DNA from: Gammaproteobacteria bacterium
Lineage (GTDB): Bacteria > Pseudomonadota > Gammaproteobacteria > Chromatiales > Sedimenticolaceae
Direction of reading: 5' to 3'
Length of the DNA: 14,138 nucleotides
Assembly: GCA_020445165.1 (NCBI GenBank)
Contig: JAGRHE010000061.1
Location: 1 to 14,138, forward strand
Both the position numbers and the translations under genes were made by a program. The notes under the pieces are model-generated. The model was given only the letters and a program-made list of their open reading frames with translations. It was not told the origin of the DNA and ran no database searches. Below, piece after piece: positions 1 to 7,442 of this stretch. How positions within the stretch are numbered: the first letter of the stretch is position 1; every line of letters starts with the position of its first letter.

Positions 1-617
1 CCGACAAGGCGGTCAACCCAGCCAATATCATGGGTGCGACCAAGCGCATCGCCGAGATCATCTGTCAGAACCTCGATACACGCTCGACGACCCGCTTCAT
101 CACGGTGCGCTTCGGCAATGTGCTCGACTCGGCCGGCAGCGTGGTGCCGCTGTTCCGCCAGCAGATCCGCAGTGGCGGCCCGCTGACCGTGACCCACGAG
201 GAGATTGAACGCTACTTCATGACCATCCCCGAGGCCACGCAGCTGATCCTGCAGGGCTCGGTCCTCGGTCAGGGCGGCGAGATCTTCGTGCTCGACATGG
301 GCTCGCCGGTCAAGATCAAGTTCCTGGCCGAGCAGATGATCCGCCTGTCCGGCAAGGTGCCGTACGAAGACATCGGGATCACCATCACCGGCCTGCGCCC
401 TGGCGAGAAGCTGTACGAAGAACTGTTCCACGACCAGGAGCGCCTGGACAAGACGGCGCATGCCAAGATTCTGCTGGCACGCCACCGCGAGGTCGACTGG
501 GAGCGCCTGTCGGCGGCACTGCAGCGTCTGCGCACGCTGGCCGAAGCGTCGGATGAAAAGGGGCTGCGGGATCTCATTGCCGAGCTGGTACCGGAGCACC
601 GCTTCAGCCAGGCCTGA
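1..617 (+). CDS. WbpM/CapD-type nucleotide-sugar 4,6-dehydratase, C-terminal part (5' end outside window)
   Basis: The reading frame is open from base 3, before the first ATG at 30, so this is the end of a longer gene. The visible ~204 residues begin with STDKAVNPANIMGATKR, the active-site stretch of the extended SDR family that makes 4-keto-6-deoxy UDP-sugars (WbpM, CapD, FlaA1). The Tyr of the usual YxxxK motif is Met here (MGATK), which is typical of the large membrane-bound WbpM type (known Ser-Met-Lys triad). Later family blocks are PEATQLILQG, a glycine-rich LDMGSPVKI and GLRPGEKLYEEL. The enzyme would feed UDP-sugar into O-antigen or capsule synthesis; large members have an N-terminal membrane part, not visible here. 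It converges on lpxL with only 32 bases between the stop codons. The family call is secure; the exact product sugar cannot be told from this fragment. Confidence 0.9.
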   Translation, partial: DKAVNPANIMGATKRIAEIICQNLDTRSTTRFITVRFGNVLDSAGSVVPLFRQQIRSGGPLTVTHEEIERYFMTIPEATQLILQGSVLGQGGEIFVLDMGSPVKIKFLAEQMIRLSGKVPYEDIGITITGLRPGEKLYEELFHDQERLDKTAHAKILLARHREVDWERLSAALQRLRTLAEASDEKGLRDLIAELVPEHRFSQA

Positions 618-649
618 TCCGGCCTTGTCGCCAGTTCCCTGTCGGTCAC

Positions 650-1546
650 TCAGTAAAGACGTGGTTCTTCGGGCGTCGGCCGGGTGCGGAAACGGCGGTG
701 GATCCACAGGTACTGCTCGGGATACGCGCGCACCCAGCGCTCGATGATGTCGTTGATGCGCTGCGTGTCGGTCAGTGCATCGTTACCGGGGAAGCCCTGG
801 AGCGGCGGTTCGATCACCAGCCGGTAGCCACTGTCGTCGTCCTTGCGCACAGCCATGAACGGCACCACGGCGGCGCCGGTCATGCGTGCCAGCTTGTGCG
901 TCGCCGGCGTGGTCGACGCGGTGTGCCCGAAGAAGGTCGGGAACACCGCCTTCTTGCGCTGGGTGTTCTGGTCCGGTGCGTACCACACGGTGTGCCCGCC
1001 CCGAACACGACGCAACATCTGCTTGACCGCGTCACGCGGGATGATGTCATCGCAGAAACTGCGTCGACCACGCGCCATGGCCCATTCGATGACCGGGTTC
1101 ATGCTCTGCCGGTACATGGCGTCGAACGGCGCATGCAAGGACAGCAGCCTGCCGCTGATCTCGAGGCTGGTGAAATGGGCTGACAGCAGCAGCACGCCCT
1201 TGCCGTTTTCACTGGCCTTTTGCAGGTGTTCCAGGCCGCTGATCTCGACCAGGGACTCGAGCCGTTCGCGTGGTGCCCACCAGGCCTGTGCGACCTCGAA
1301 CAGACTGATGCCGAGCAGTTCGAAATGCCTGGCGAGCAGAATCTCGCGCGCGCCATCGTCGAGTTCGGGAAAACACAGCTCGAGGTTGCGCCGCGCGATG
1401 CGTTCACGACTCCTGGCAACGCGTCGCAGCAACCGGCCGAGGCGGCGACCCAGGCGACAGGCCAGCGGGTATGGTACGCGGGCCAGCTGGCGCAGCATGC
1501 CGACGCCGATCCAGCTCGGCCAATGACGCGGGTGGTACAGGTTCAT
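650..1546 (-). CDS. lpxL: Lipid A biosynthesis acyltransferase, LpxL/HtrB family
   Basis: A 298-residue protein of the lysophospholipid-acyltransferase-like family that adds a secondary acyl chain to Kdo-lipid A at the cytoplasmic face of the inner membrane. It starts MNLYHPRHWPSWIGVGMLR, matching the FHPRxWPxW start of LpxL proteins, so I chose the ATG at 1546 over a TTG at 1579. Family marks in order are RRNLELCFPE near residue 53, the catalytic HX4E box (HFTSLE, His124 to Glu129), YAPDQNTQRKK near 189 and the C-terminal EQYLWIHRRFRTRP. Length is close to E. coli LpxL (306). It is the last gene of the core operon, 86 bases after the upstream methyltransferase stop, with no clear Shine-Dalgarno; a short ORF ends in an ATGA overlap with its start. 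LpxM or another acyl-chain specificity is possible. Confidence 0.9.
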   Translation of the reverse strand: MNLYHPRHWPSWIGVGMLRQLARVPYPLACRLGRRLGRLLRRVARSRERIARRNLELCFPELDDGAREILLARHFELLGISLFEVAQAWWAPRERLESLVEISGLEHLQKASENGKGVLLLSAHFTSLEISGRLLSLHAPFDAMYRQSMNPVIEWAMARGRRSFCDDIIPRDAVKQMLRRVRGGHTVWYAPDQNTQRKKAVFPTFFGHTASTTPATHKLARMTGAAVVPFMAVRKDDDSGYRLVIEPPLQGFPGNDALTDTQRINDIIERWVRAYPEQYLWIHRRFRTRPTPEEPRLY

Positions 1547-1632
1547 GTCAACGCGACCGTCACGACACAGGCCTTGCAATACACGGCATGGCGATGCTCA
1601 TCCAGCGCAGACGCCATGGCCCCGGGCCGGGG

Positions 1633-2601
1633 TCAGGCGGCGTTGGCCGGCTTGCGGAAGATCGCGAACACCTCGTCGCCGCGTCCGCTCAGCGCGCTGG
1701 CCATCACGTACAGGCGTGCGACCGCGCGCATCGCCTTGTTCTTCTTCGACGACTCGCCCGGGTTGCCCTGGCGGTAGTCCCAGCTGTTGAGCACGATCTT
1801 TGGCGTCGAGAAGGTACGCACGACCTCGCTGCGAAAACCCGCGCCCTCGGCCAGGCGCTTGAGGTTGTCCGGCGAGAACAGCACCAGGTGACGCGGCACG
1901 TCGTTGGCGTACCAGTCGGTGCCGAACCAGCCGCGACCGAGTGCCGCGCTGTTCGGCGTCTTCAGCACCATCATGCCGCCCGGCTTGACGATGCGATGGA
2001 TCTCGCGCACGAACGCGACCGGGTCGGGGATGTGCTCGATCACGTGGCGCGCCGTGACCAGGTCGAAGGTGGCGTCGTCGAAGGCCGCGTCGCGCAGCTC
2101 GCCCTGGAAGACATCCAGACCGGCGTCACGACAGGTCTTGACCGCGAACTCGTTGAACTCGACGCCCTGCGGCTGCCAGCCGAGGCTTTGCATGGCCAGC
2201 AGGTACTTGCAGCCACCACAACCGATGTCGAGCATGCGGCCGCCCGCCATGTAAGGCACCGCGTCGCGATATGCGACCGTGGCGAGCAGTCGGCCGACCC
2301 AGTCCGGCAATGCGCTGTCGACCTGGCTGTAGCCGTACTGGCTGTGCAACACGGCGCGCTCGATCGGGTTGCGCCGTTTCGCCTTGCCCGGCTTGTACGG
2401 CGCGTATTCCTCGGGATAGAAGCTCGCGATCTGTTCCGGTGTCGGTGTCGGCGCCTGGTACACGGCGCCGCAGGTCGTGCACTCGGCATAGCGATACTCG
2501 CCGGGCAGGTCGTGCAGCCGGTCACCGCCGGCAAAGGCGAAACGCCCACTGCCCTGGCAGACGGGACAGGGGCTGTCGATCGCTTGCGTGTCGTCAGGCA
2601 T
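1633..2601 (-). CDS. Class I SAM-dependent methyltransferase with N-terminal zinc ribbon
   Basis: A 322-residue predicted cytosolic methyltransferase. Residues 12-44 form a zinc ribbon of the CPVC...CTTC type (Cys12, Cys15, Cys41, Cys44). The SAM-binding fold follows: motif I LDIGCGGCKYL at 124-134, an acidic residue in GVEFNEFA (Glu148), FDLVTARHVIEHIPDP (motif IV region, 179-194) and the post-motif LKPGG-like HRIVKPGG at 202-209. A VPRHL-type segment comes later (NDVPRHLVLFSP), as in many methyltransferases of polysaccharide clusters. The start ATG at 2601 lies within the end of the upstream glycosyltransferase gene (8-base ATGCCTGA overlap), so translation is probably coupled. The substrate cannot be read from sequence; from context it may be a core or O-antigen sugar. 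Confidence 0.85.
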   Translation of the reverse strand: MPDDTQAIDSPCPVCQGSGRFAFAGGDRLHDLPGEYRYAECTTCGAVYQAPTPTPEQIASFYPEEYAPYKPGKAKRRNPIERAVLHSQYGYSQVDSALPDWVGRLLATVAYRDAVPYMAGGRMLDIGCGGCKYLLAMQSLGWQPQGVEFNEFAVKTCRDAGLDVFQGELRDAAFDDATFDLVTARHVIEHIPDPVAFVREIHRIVKPGGMMVLKTPNSAALGRGWFGTDWYANDVPRHLVLFSPDNLKRLAEGAGFRSEVVRTFSTPKIVLNSWDYRQGNPGESSKKNKAMRAVARLYVMASALSGRGDEVFAIFRKPANAA

Positions 2602-3589
2602 GTGTCTCGCCTATTCCTGTCGGGCCCAGTGAATCGGCCATCAGTTTGAACACCTTGTCGAGGGTGTAGTGCGCCGTACAGTCCTGTCGTCCCTGCTCAC
2701 CCATGCGCCGCCGCAGGTCCGGATCGCCGGCCAGTCGCTCGATGGCATCGGGCCAGCCGCCATCGTCGGTCACAGTGTATCCGGTGACATCCGGACGGAC
2801 CAAGTCGGCATTGACCCCGACCGGCGATGCGATCACCGGCAGCCCGGCGGCCATGTACTGCAGGATCTTCAGGCCGCACTTGCCGCGCGTGAACGGGTTG
2901 TCGGGCAATGGCGCGATACCGACATGCGCCGTCGCCAGCGCATGTGCCTCGCCGTCGGACGACCAGGGCACAGCATCGATCACCAGGCGCTCGGTCGGCA
3001 GCGTGAAATCCGCAACGATGCGCAGGCGCAGGTTCGGCACCCGCGCGGCGGCCTTCTCCAGCGCCGGCAGGATACCGGCCAGGTGTTTCCGGGTTGCGCT
3101 GCTACCGATCCAGACCAGGTCGAAGGTGTCGTCCGGCTTCGGTGGCGAGACCAGGTATTTGCCCGGATCGAGCGCGGTCGGCACGACCACCACCTGGTCA
3201 CAGAACTTGGCGGCATGCCCGGCCAGGTAGCGGTTGCCGGCCCAGACCAGGTCGCAGGCGGAAAGTGTGCGGCCGAAGCGCGCGTACTTGCTCGCGCTTT
3301 GTTGGCCGGATCCGCGCACGAAGATCGCATCATCGAAATCGAACACCAGCGTGCGCGCCGCCGAACGCAGCAGGTTCAGAAACGGGAAACGGAAGGTGCG
3401 CCGCAGGATGACGACCACGTCGGCCTGGCGTGCACGGCGCAGGATTTCCGGCCAGCAACGCAGCGAGCCATCATGTGTGACGTGCGCGGTGGTCCATCCC
3501 GATGCCTGCCAGTACGGCAGGTAGTCGGTTACGCGGTAACGGGTCGACGAGGCCTTCTCACCCTTGCTGATGAACAGGATCGACGGCAT
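2594..3589 (-). CDS. GT-B fold glycosyltransferase, GT4-like
   Basis: A 331-residue glycosyltransferase. The N-terminal Rossmann half carries ILFISKGEKASSTRYRV (residues 4-20) and the FDFDDAIF block (83-90), which is seen in a subgroup of GT4-like enzymes. The C-terminal half has the nucleotide-sugar donor region: LVWIGSSATRKHL (158-170), then GKCGLKILQYMAAGLPVIASPVGVN (236-260; the run is conserved around QYMAAGLPV). The first Glu of the classic GT4 EX7E motif is not obvious, as in other members with the GKxGxKxLQYMA form. No signal peptide is seen, so it is probably a peripheral inner-membrane enzyme. It overlaps the downstream methyltransferase by 8 bases and lies 24 bases after the small methyltransferase. 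In P. aeruginosa the gene next to the carbamoyltransferase is also a GT4 (WapH), but I cannot claim orthology. Donor and acceptor are unknown. Confidence 0.85.
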   Translation of the reverse strand: MPSILFISKGEKASSTRYRVTDYLPYWQASGWTTAHVTHDGSLRCWPEILRRARQADVVVILRRTFRFPFLNLLRSAARTLVFDFDDAIFVRGSGQQSASKYARFGRTLSACDLVWAGNRYLAGHAAKFCDQVVVVPTALDPGKYLVSPPKPDDTFDLVWIGSSATRKHLAGILPALEKAAARVPNLRLRIVADFTLPTERLVIDAVPWSSDGEAHALATAHVGIAPLPDNPFTRGKCGLKILQYMAAGLPVIASPVGVNADLVRPDVTGYTVTDDGGWPDAIERLAGDPDLRRRMGEQGRQDCTAHYTLDKVFKLMADSLGPTGIGETHA

Positions 3590-3613
3590 GCGCTAAGGTC
3601 CGGCGCGCCGTGG

Positions 3614-4192
3614 TCAGCGCTTGGTGCCGAGCATGTTGACCATCAGGCTCGGCAGGTACTTGCGCTTGCCGTGCAGGGTCCACTTCTTGATGCCCAGTTC
3701 CTTGTCGATGCGCGTCGTCTCGGGCGTGATCTCGTAGAACTCGTCGTCGATGTTGGTCGAGTAATAGATGTACTGCCAGTCGAAGTCGGGAAACAGCTCC
3801 ATGACGCCGCGCCATGAGAAGCGGAAGTAGTCGTCCGGGTAGGCGTGGTAACGCCAGACCCAGGGTACCGAGATGTAGGCCATGCCGCCGCTGCGCACCA
3901 GCGAGGTGATGTTGTCGGCCATCACCCAGGGCTTGCGTACGTGTTCGAGCACCGAACAGCAGATCGCGAGCGCGAAATGCGACTTGGGCAGGTCACCGGT
4001 GCCCTCGACCAGGTCGAGCACATGATCGACGCCCTTGCCCGAGGCCATGTCGATGCCGACGTACTCGTTGCCGACGAAGTGATCGCGAAAGCTCGCGGTG
4101 TTGCCGTAGTCCTTGCTGCCGATCTCGAGGATCGGCCCTTCCAGCGAAGGCAGATAGCGCTTCAGGTAGGTTGTCTGGTTCTTGTCGCCCAT
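3614..4192 (-). CDS. Small class I SAM-dependent methyltransferase
   Basis: A 192-residue protein with a single methyltransferase domain. Motif I is ILEIGSKDYGNTASF (21-35), the acidic ribose-binding residue is in YVGIDMA (Asp48), and the motif IV region is CCSVLEHVRKPW (78-89). The last clear block is SVPWVWRYHAYPDDYFRFS (108-126); the HxYPxDYxRF pattern recurs in methyltransferases of polysaccharide and LPS clusters. The ATG at 4192 is preceded by a good GGAG (minus strand; plus 4200-4203) at 7-base spacing, which settles the start. The gene lies 43 bases after the carbamoyltransferase and 24 before the glycosyltransferase. No zinc ribbon is present, so it is not a truncated copy of the 322-residue methyltransferase. 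The target is unknown; methylation of a core or O-chain sugar is inferred from context only. Confidence 0.85.
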   Translation of the reverse strand: MGDKNQTTYLKRYLPSLEGPILEIGSKDYGNTASFRDHFVGNEYVGIDMASGKGVDHVLDLVEGTGDLPKSHFALAICCSVLEHVRKPWVMADNITSLVRSGGMAYISVPWVWRYHAYPDDYFRFSWRGVMELFPDFDWQYIYYSTNIDDEFYEITPETTRIDKELGIKKWTLHGKRKYLPSLMVNMLGTKR

Positions 4193-4235
4193 GTGGCCAC
4201 TCCAAGCGTTATCTCGAGGTTCTGTCTACCGCTGA

Positions 4236-5975
4236 TCAGTCTGCGTCGACCGGCGGATGCTTGCGCACCAGGATGTCTTCCATGACCAGGTACTGCAGTT
4301 CCGAGCCATAGAACATGTTCAGTGCATCGGTCGGTGAACAGATCATCGGCTCGCCGCGGCGGTTGAGCGAGGTGTTCAGGATCACGCCGTTGCCGGTGCG
4401 CTGTTCGAGCTGTTCGATCAGCGCGTAGTAGCGCGGGTTGCTGTGCGGCGTGACGACCTGCGCACGCGCCGTGCCGTCTTCGTGCACCACCTCGGGCACC
4501 CGGCTCTTCCATTCTTCAGCCACGTCGAAGGTGAAGGTCATGTAAGGCGCAGGATGATCGGTCTTGAGCATCTGTGGCGCGACCCGATCGAGCATGCTCG
4601 GGCAGAACGGGCGCCAGCGTTCGCGATACTTGATCTGTTCATTGATGCGCTCGGCGATGCCTGCCACGTTGGGCGCGCCGAGAATCGAGCGGTTGCCCAG
4701 CGCGCGCGGGCCGAATTCCATGCGACCCTGGAACCAGGCGACCGGGTTGCCATCGGCCAGGATCTGCGCGGTCTGTGCCGGCACGTCGTCGAGCAGTTCC
4801 CAGGTCGGTTTGTTCTCGTGCTCGCGGCAGGCCTCGATGCACTGCTCGGTGGTGTAGCGCGGACCGAGGTAGGCGTTCTGCATCGGCTTTACCACGTCAC
4901 CCAACTCGTTGGCGACGTACGACGCGGCGCCGAGCGCGGTACCGGCATCCGATGCCGCCGGCTGCACGAACAGTTCCTTCACGTCCGGGCGCGCGATGAT
5001 GCGCTGGTTGAGTTTCACGTTGAGCGCCACGCCGCCGGCATAGCAGATCTTCCCGGTCTCCCTGAGGATATCGCCGAGGTAATGATCGATCAGGCCAAGC
5101 GAGACGTCTTCGAGCAGCTGCTGGATCGAGGCGGCATAGTCGATGTAGGGATCGTCGATCTCGTCGCCTTCGCGCTTCGGCCCCAGCCAGTCGATCAGTG
5201 CCGGGCTGAAGTAATAGCCCTTGCCCGCGGCATCCTTGTAACGACGCGTGCCGACCACGTTGATCAGCCTGGTGTTCACCTCGAACGAACGCTTGTCGTA
5301 GTCGATCAGGCGCGAGAAGTCGAAGCGCCTGGGATCGCCATACGGTGCCATGCCCATGACCTTGAACTCGCCGTCGAGCATCTCGAAGCCGAGGTACTCG
5401 GTCATCGCGCCGTACATGCCGCCGAGTGAATCGGGGTCGTAGAATTCCTTGATCTTATGGATACGACCATTCTCGCCGTAGCCGAAGAAGGTGGTCGCGT
5501 ACTCGCCCTTGCCGTCGATACCGAGGATCGCGGTCTTCTCCTTGAAGCCGCTCAGGTGGTAGCAACTCGATGCATGGGTCAGGTGATGCTCGACCGGCAC
5601 CACGCGCGCATTTTTCAGGCCGAGGTCGGCCGCCAGCTTTTCGGTCTTGGCGAGATTGCGGCGAAAACGCCGGTTGCCGTTGAACAGTGCGTCCAGCGCC
5701 CGGTCCGGCGCATACCAGTGGCGCCGCGCATAGTGCCAGCGCGCCGGGCTGCTCAGCGGAATCGGGGCATACGGGAAGGCCACCGCGTCGACCTGGTCGG
5801 GACGGATGCCGGCGAACTCGAGGCAGAACCGGGTCGCCTCGTAGGGATAGCGTCCCTTGGCATGCTTGTCGCGGATGAAGCGTTCTTCTTCGGCCGCCGC
5901 GATCAGCTCGCCGTCGACGAAGATCGCCGCCGACGGATCGTGGCTCACGGCGCCGGAGATACCCAGTACGATCAT
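4236..5975 (-). CDS. wapO: O-carbamoyltransferase, NodU/CmcH/TobZ family, probable LPS-core carbamoyltransferase (WapO-like)
   Basis: A 579-residue two-domain enzyme that would transfer a carbamoyl group from carbamoyl phosphate, through carbamoyl-AMP, to a sugar hydroxyl. The start MIVLGISGAVSHDPSAA is the canonical N-terminus of the family, so the ATG at 5975 is secure. The Kae1-like domain shows the metal-binding EHHLTHASS (His130 and His134), LGIDGKGEYAT (151-161), GGVALNVKLN (314-323) and AASDAGTALGAA (Asp343). The C-terminal carbamoyltransferase part shows QGRMEFGPRALGNRSIL (416-432), YRERWRPFCPS (450-460) and ILNTSLNRRGEPMICSP (532-548). In P. aeruginosa the syntenic gene (wapO) carbamoylates O-7 of heptose II in the LPS core. 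The symbol is given on synteny and family, not on a direct alignment. Its start overlaps (ATGA) the stop of a 22-codon ORF that carries the strong ribosome site. Confidence 0.92.
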   Translation of the reverse strand: MIVLGISGAVSHDPSAAIFVDGELIAAAEEERFIRDKHAKGRYPYEATRFCLEFAGIRPDQVDAVAFPYAPIPLSSPARWHYARRHWYAPDRALDALFNGNRRFRRNLAKTEKLAADLGLKNARVVPVEHHLTHASSCYHLSGFKEKTAILGIDGKGEYATTFFGYGENGRIHKIKEFYDPDSLGGMYGAMTEYLGFEMLDGEFKVMGMAPYGDPRRFDFSRLIDYDKRSFEVNTRLINVVGTRRYKDAAGKGYYFSPALIDWLGPKREGDEIDDPYIDYAASIQQLLEDVSLGLIDHYLGDILRETGKICYAGGVALNVKLNQRIIARPDVKELFVQPAASDAGTALGAASYVANELGDVVKPMQNAYLGPRYTTEQCIEACREHENKPTWELLDDVPAQTAQILADGNPVAWFQGRMEFGPRALGNRSILGAPNVAGIAERINEQIKYRERWRPFCPSMLDRVAPQMLKTDHPAPYMTFTFDVAEEWKSRVPEVVHEDGTARAQVVTPHSNPRYYALIEQLEQRTGNGVILNTSLNRRGEPMICSPTDALNMFYGSELQYLVMEDILVRKHPPVDAD

Positions 5976-6040
5976 CGGACAGATTCACGGTCGATATTCA
6001 TCGCGGGATGATGCCAGCCTTTGGCGGTGGAATCGAGCAT
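5972..6040 (-). CDS. Candidate 22-residue leader ORF coupled to the carbamoyltransferase
   Basis: The gap between the tandem-kinase stop and the carbamoyltransferase ATG holds an ORF of 22 codons starting MLDSTAKGWH and ending NIDRESVR. Its stop (TGA) overlaps the carbamoyltransferase start as ATGA. It has one of the best Shine-Dalgarno sequences in the window, GGAGGGG with a 7-base spacer, whereas the carbamoyltransferase itself has no SD in front of its ATG. The simplest reading is a leader ORF that loads ribosomes which reinitiate at the carbamoyltransferase. I recognise no protein family and see no transmembrane stretch or run of one amino acid that would suggest attenuation. Chance ORFs of this length are common, so the SD and overlap are the real evidence. 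Confidence 0.4.
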   Translation of the reverse strand: MLDSTAKGWHHPAMNIDRESVR

Positions 6041-6047
6041 CCGCAAG

Positions 6048-6054
6048 CCCCTCC
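6048..6054 (-). promoter_or_regulatory. Strong Shine-Dalgarno before the 22-codon ORF
   Basis: On the minus strand this reads GGAGGGG, then CTTGCGG, then ATG. The match to the anti-SD is better than that of any neighbouring core gene, most of which rely on start/stop overlaps. It lies 9 bases after the tandem-kinase stop codon and about 75 bases before the carbamoyltransferase start, too far to serve that start directly. Confidence 0.5.
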
Positions 6055-6062
6055 AGATTCGC

Positions 6063-7442
6063 TCATTCAGACCCGATCGCGGCCCGCATGGCGGCCAGAA
6101 CCCGGTCGTCGCCATGCCAGTTGGCGAGGAAGCGGCGCACATCGCGTCGCCATGCACGGGCGAAGCGGCGCGCGTTGCGGTGGCGCTGCATCGCATCCAG
6201 GTCGATCAGGAACAGGCGGTCGTCGGCGACGATGAAGTTGGTCGCCTTGGTATCGCCGTGCGACACCTGCAGATCGCGCAGCGCGGCAAACAGGTCGCCG
6301 ACCCGTGCCGTCATCGCCGCGAGCGCATCCGGCTGATCGGCATGCGCAGCGATCCAGGCATCCAGGCCGATGCCGTCCACCGCTTCGCTGATAAACCAGG
6401 CCCGGCGGCCGAACAGCCGGCGCCTTTCCAGCACCAGCGCCAGCGGCGTTGGCGTCGCGATCCCGAAATGGCCGAGCAGGTGGGCATTGCGCCAGGAGAC
6501 CGACGCACGGCTCTGCCGCAGCAGCGTGCGCAGACCATGCAACGGGTTCTTGACGTTGTAGCGTTTGACCACGACCGCCAGGTCACCGACCTGCGTCTGC
6601 CAGACCGTGGCCGTGTTGCCGTCCTTGAGCAGTGCCCCGCGATCAGCCGGGCGGCTAGCGTCGGGATCATCGGTCAGGGTAGCCAGCGGCGCGCCACGCG
6701 CACGCACCAGGTAGGCATCACGGCCCGCGTGCACGCGATGCTGGATCGCGCTGCAGTCACGGTAGAGCTTGGGCAGCAGTTTCTGCCAGCGACGCATGCG
6801 TGCAGCATCGATCAGATTCGGCAGCGACGCGGTATACGTCTCGGACCAGCCGCGGCGCGCACGGTAGGCCGCCACCGCGCGCAGCGAATCAGCATCCATG
6901 TCCGGCGTGAACTGGGCACAGAACAAGGCCAGGTTGGCCAGCGCGGCCTGCTCATCGAGCACACCCTGCCCCGCGCTGACCGCCGCGCCATCGATGCTGT
7001 ACAGGGTATCGCCGGCGAGCAGGAAATTGTCCGGGTGCAGGTCGGCCTGGCAGATGCCGGCCGCGTGGTGCTCAGCCAACAGCTGCATCGTGCGCGTCAG
7101 CAGTGCTGCACGCCCTTCCCCATCCGCCTGGCGCAGCACCTCGCCGAACGGCGCAGCATGCTCGATCCACTGCAGCACCACGACCGCGTTCCCGTTGCAG
7201 TCACTGCCGTCGTACAGGATTGCCGGGGCGGCGACACCGGCTCGCTGAAAGGCCTTGAGCCCGGCGGCCTCGCGCCGCGCATGCAGGGCACCGCGGCGCG
7301 GATCGAGAAACACCTTGACCAGCACCCGCTCGCCGTTGCGCCGCCCGGCAAACACGGCGCGCTTGCCGGGCAGGCTGCGCAGCATGGCGCCGCGTTCGAT
7401 GACGCTGCCATCGGCAAGGTGCAGCGGGCCGGACTCAGCCAT
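6063..7442 (-). CDS. Tandem two-domain kinase-fold protein, LPS core kinase family (InaA/RIO-like)
   Basis: A 459-residue protein with two successive protein-kinase-like folds. Domain 1 (about 20-190) has the nucleotide-binding Lys in VLVKVF (Lys43), a catalytic-loop motif CQADLHPDNFLL (Asp134, Asn139) and a DFG-like SIDGAA (Asp151). Domain 2 (about 265-455) has VVVKRY (Lys293), VSHGDTKATNFIV (Asp397, Asn402) and FLIDLDAM (Asp414). Both domains therefore keep the Lys, catalytic Asp, Asn and metal Asp. It sits in the LPS core operon next to waaP, so the natural inference is phosphorylation of core sugars, with two sites or two steps. P. aeruginosa has several kinase-like genes at this place (PA5006-PA5008). 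The start ATG overlaps the previous gene by 8 bases (ATGGCTGA). Sugar specificity is not readable. Confidence 0.8.
   Translation of the reverse strand: MAESGPLHLADGSVIERGAMLRSLPGKRAVFAGRRNGERVLVKVFLDPRRGALHARREAAGLKAFQRAGVAAPAILYDGSDCNGNAVVVLQWIEHAAPFGEVLRQADGEGRAALLTRTMQLLAEHHAAGICQADLHPDNFLLAGDTLYSIDGAAVSAGQGVLDEQAALANLALFCAQFTPDMDADSLRAVAAYRARRGWSETYTASLPNLIDAARMRRWQKLLPKLYRDCSAIQHRVHAGRDAYLVRARGAPLATLTDDPDASRPADRGALLKDGNTATVWQTQVGDLAVVVKRYNVKNPLHGLRTLLRQSRASVSWRNAHLLGHFGIATPTPLALVLERRRLFGRRAWFISEAVDGIGLDAWIAAHADQPDALAAMTARVGDLFAALRDLQVSHGDTKATNFIVADDRLFLIDLDAMQRHRNARRFARAWRRDVRRFLANWHGDDRVLAAMRAAIGSE

Noticed and set aside
610..625. Inverted repeat AGGCC-TGATCC-GGCCT over the end of the dehydratase gene, as a terminator between the convergent genes
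   Set aside because: Only a 5-base stem, overlapping the stop codon, with no T-tract on either strand.
1620..1632. GC palindrome CCCCGGCCCGGGG right after the zinc-ribbon methyltransferase stop
   Set aside because: Stem of at most 5 bases with a 3-base loop and no T-run; too weak to call a terminator.
1471..2649. 392-codon plus-strand ORF opposite the methyltransferase
   Set aside because: It is antisense to clear lpxL and methyltransferase genes, and long plus-strand ORFs arise there from high third-position GC; no motif seen. The same holds for the long plus-strand ORFs at 6021-8048 and 10410-12284.
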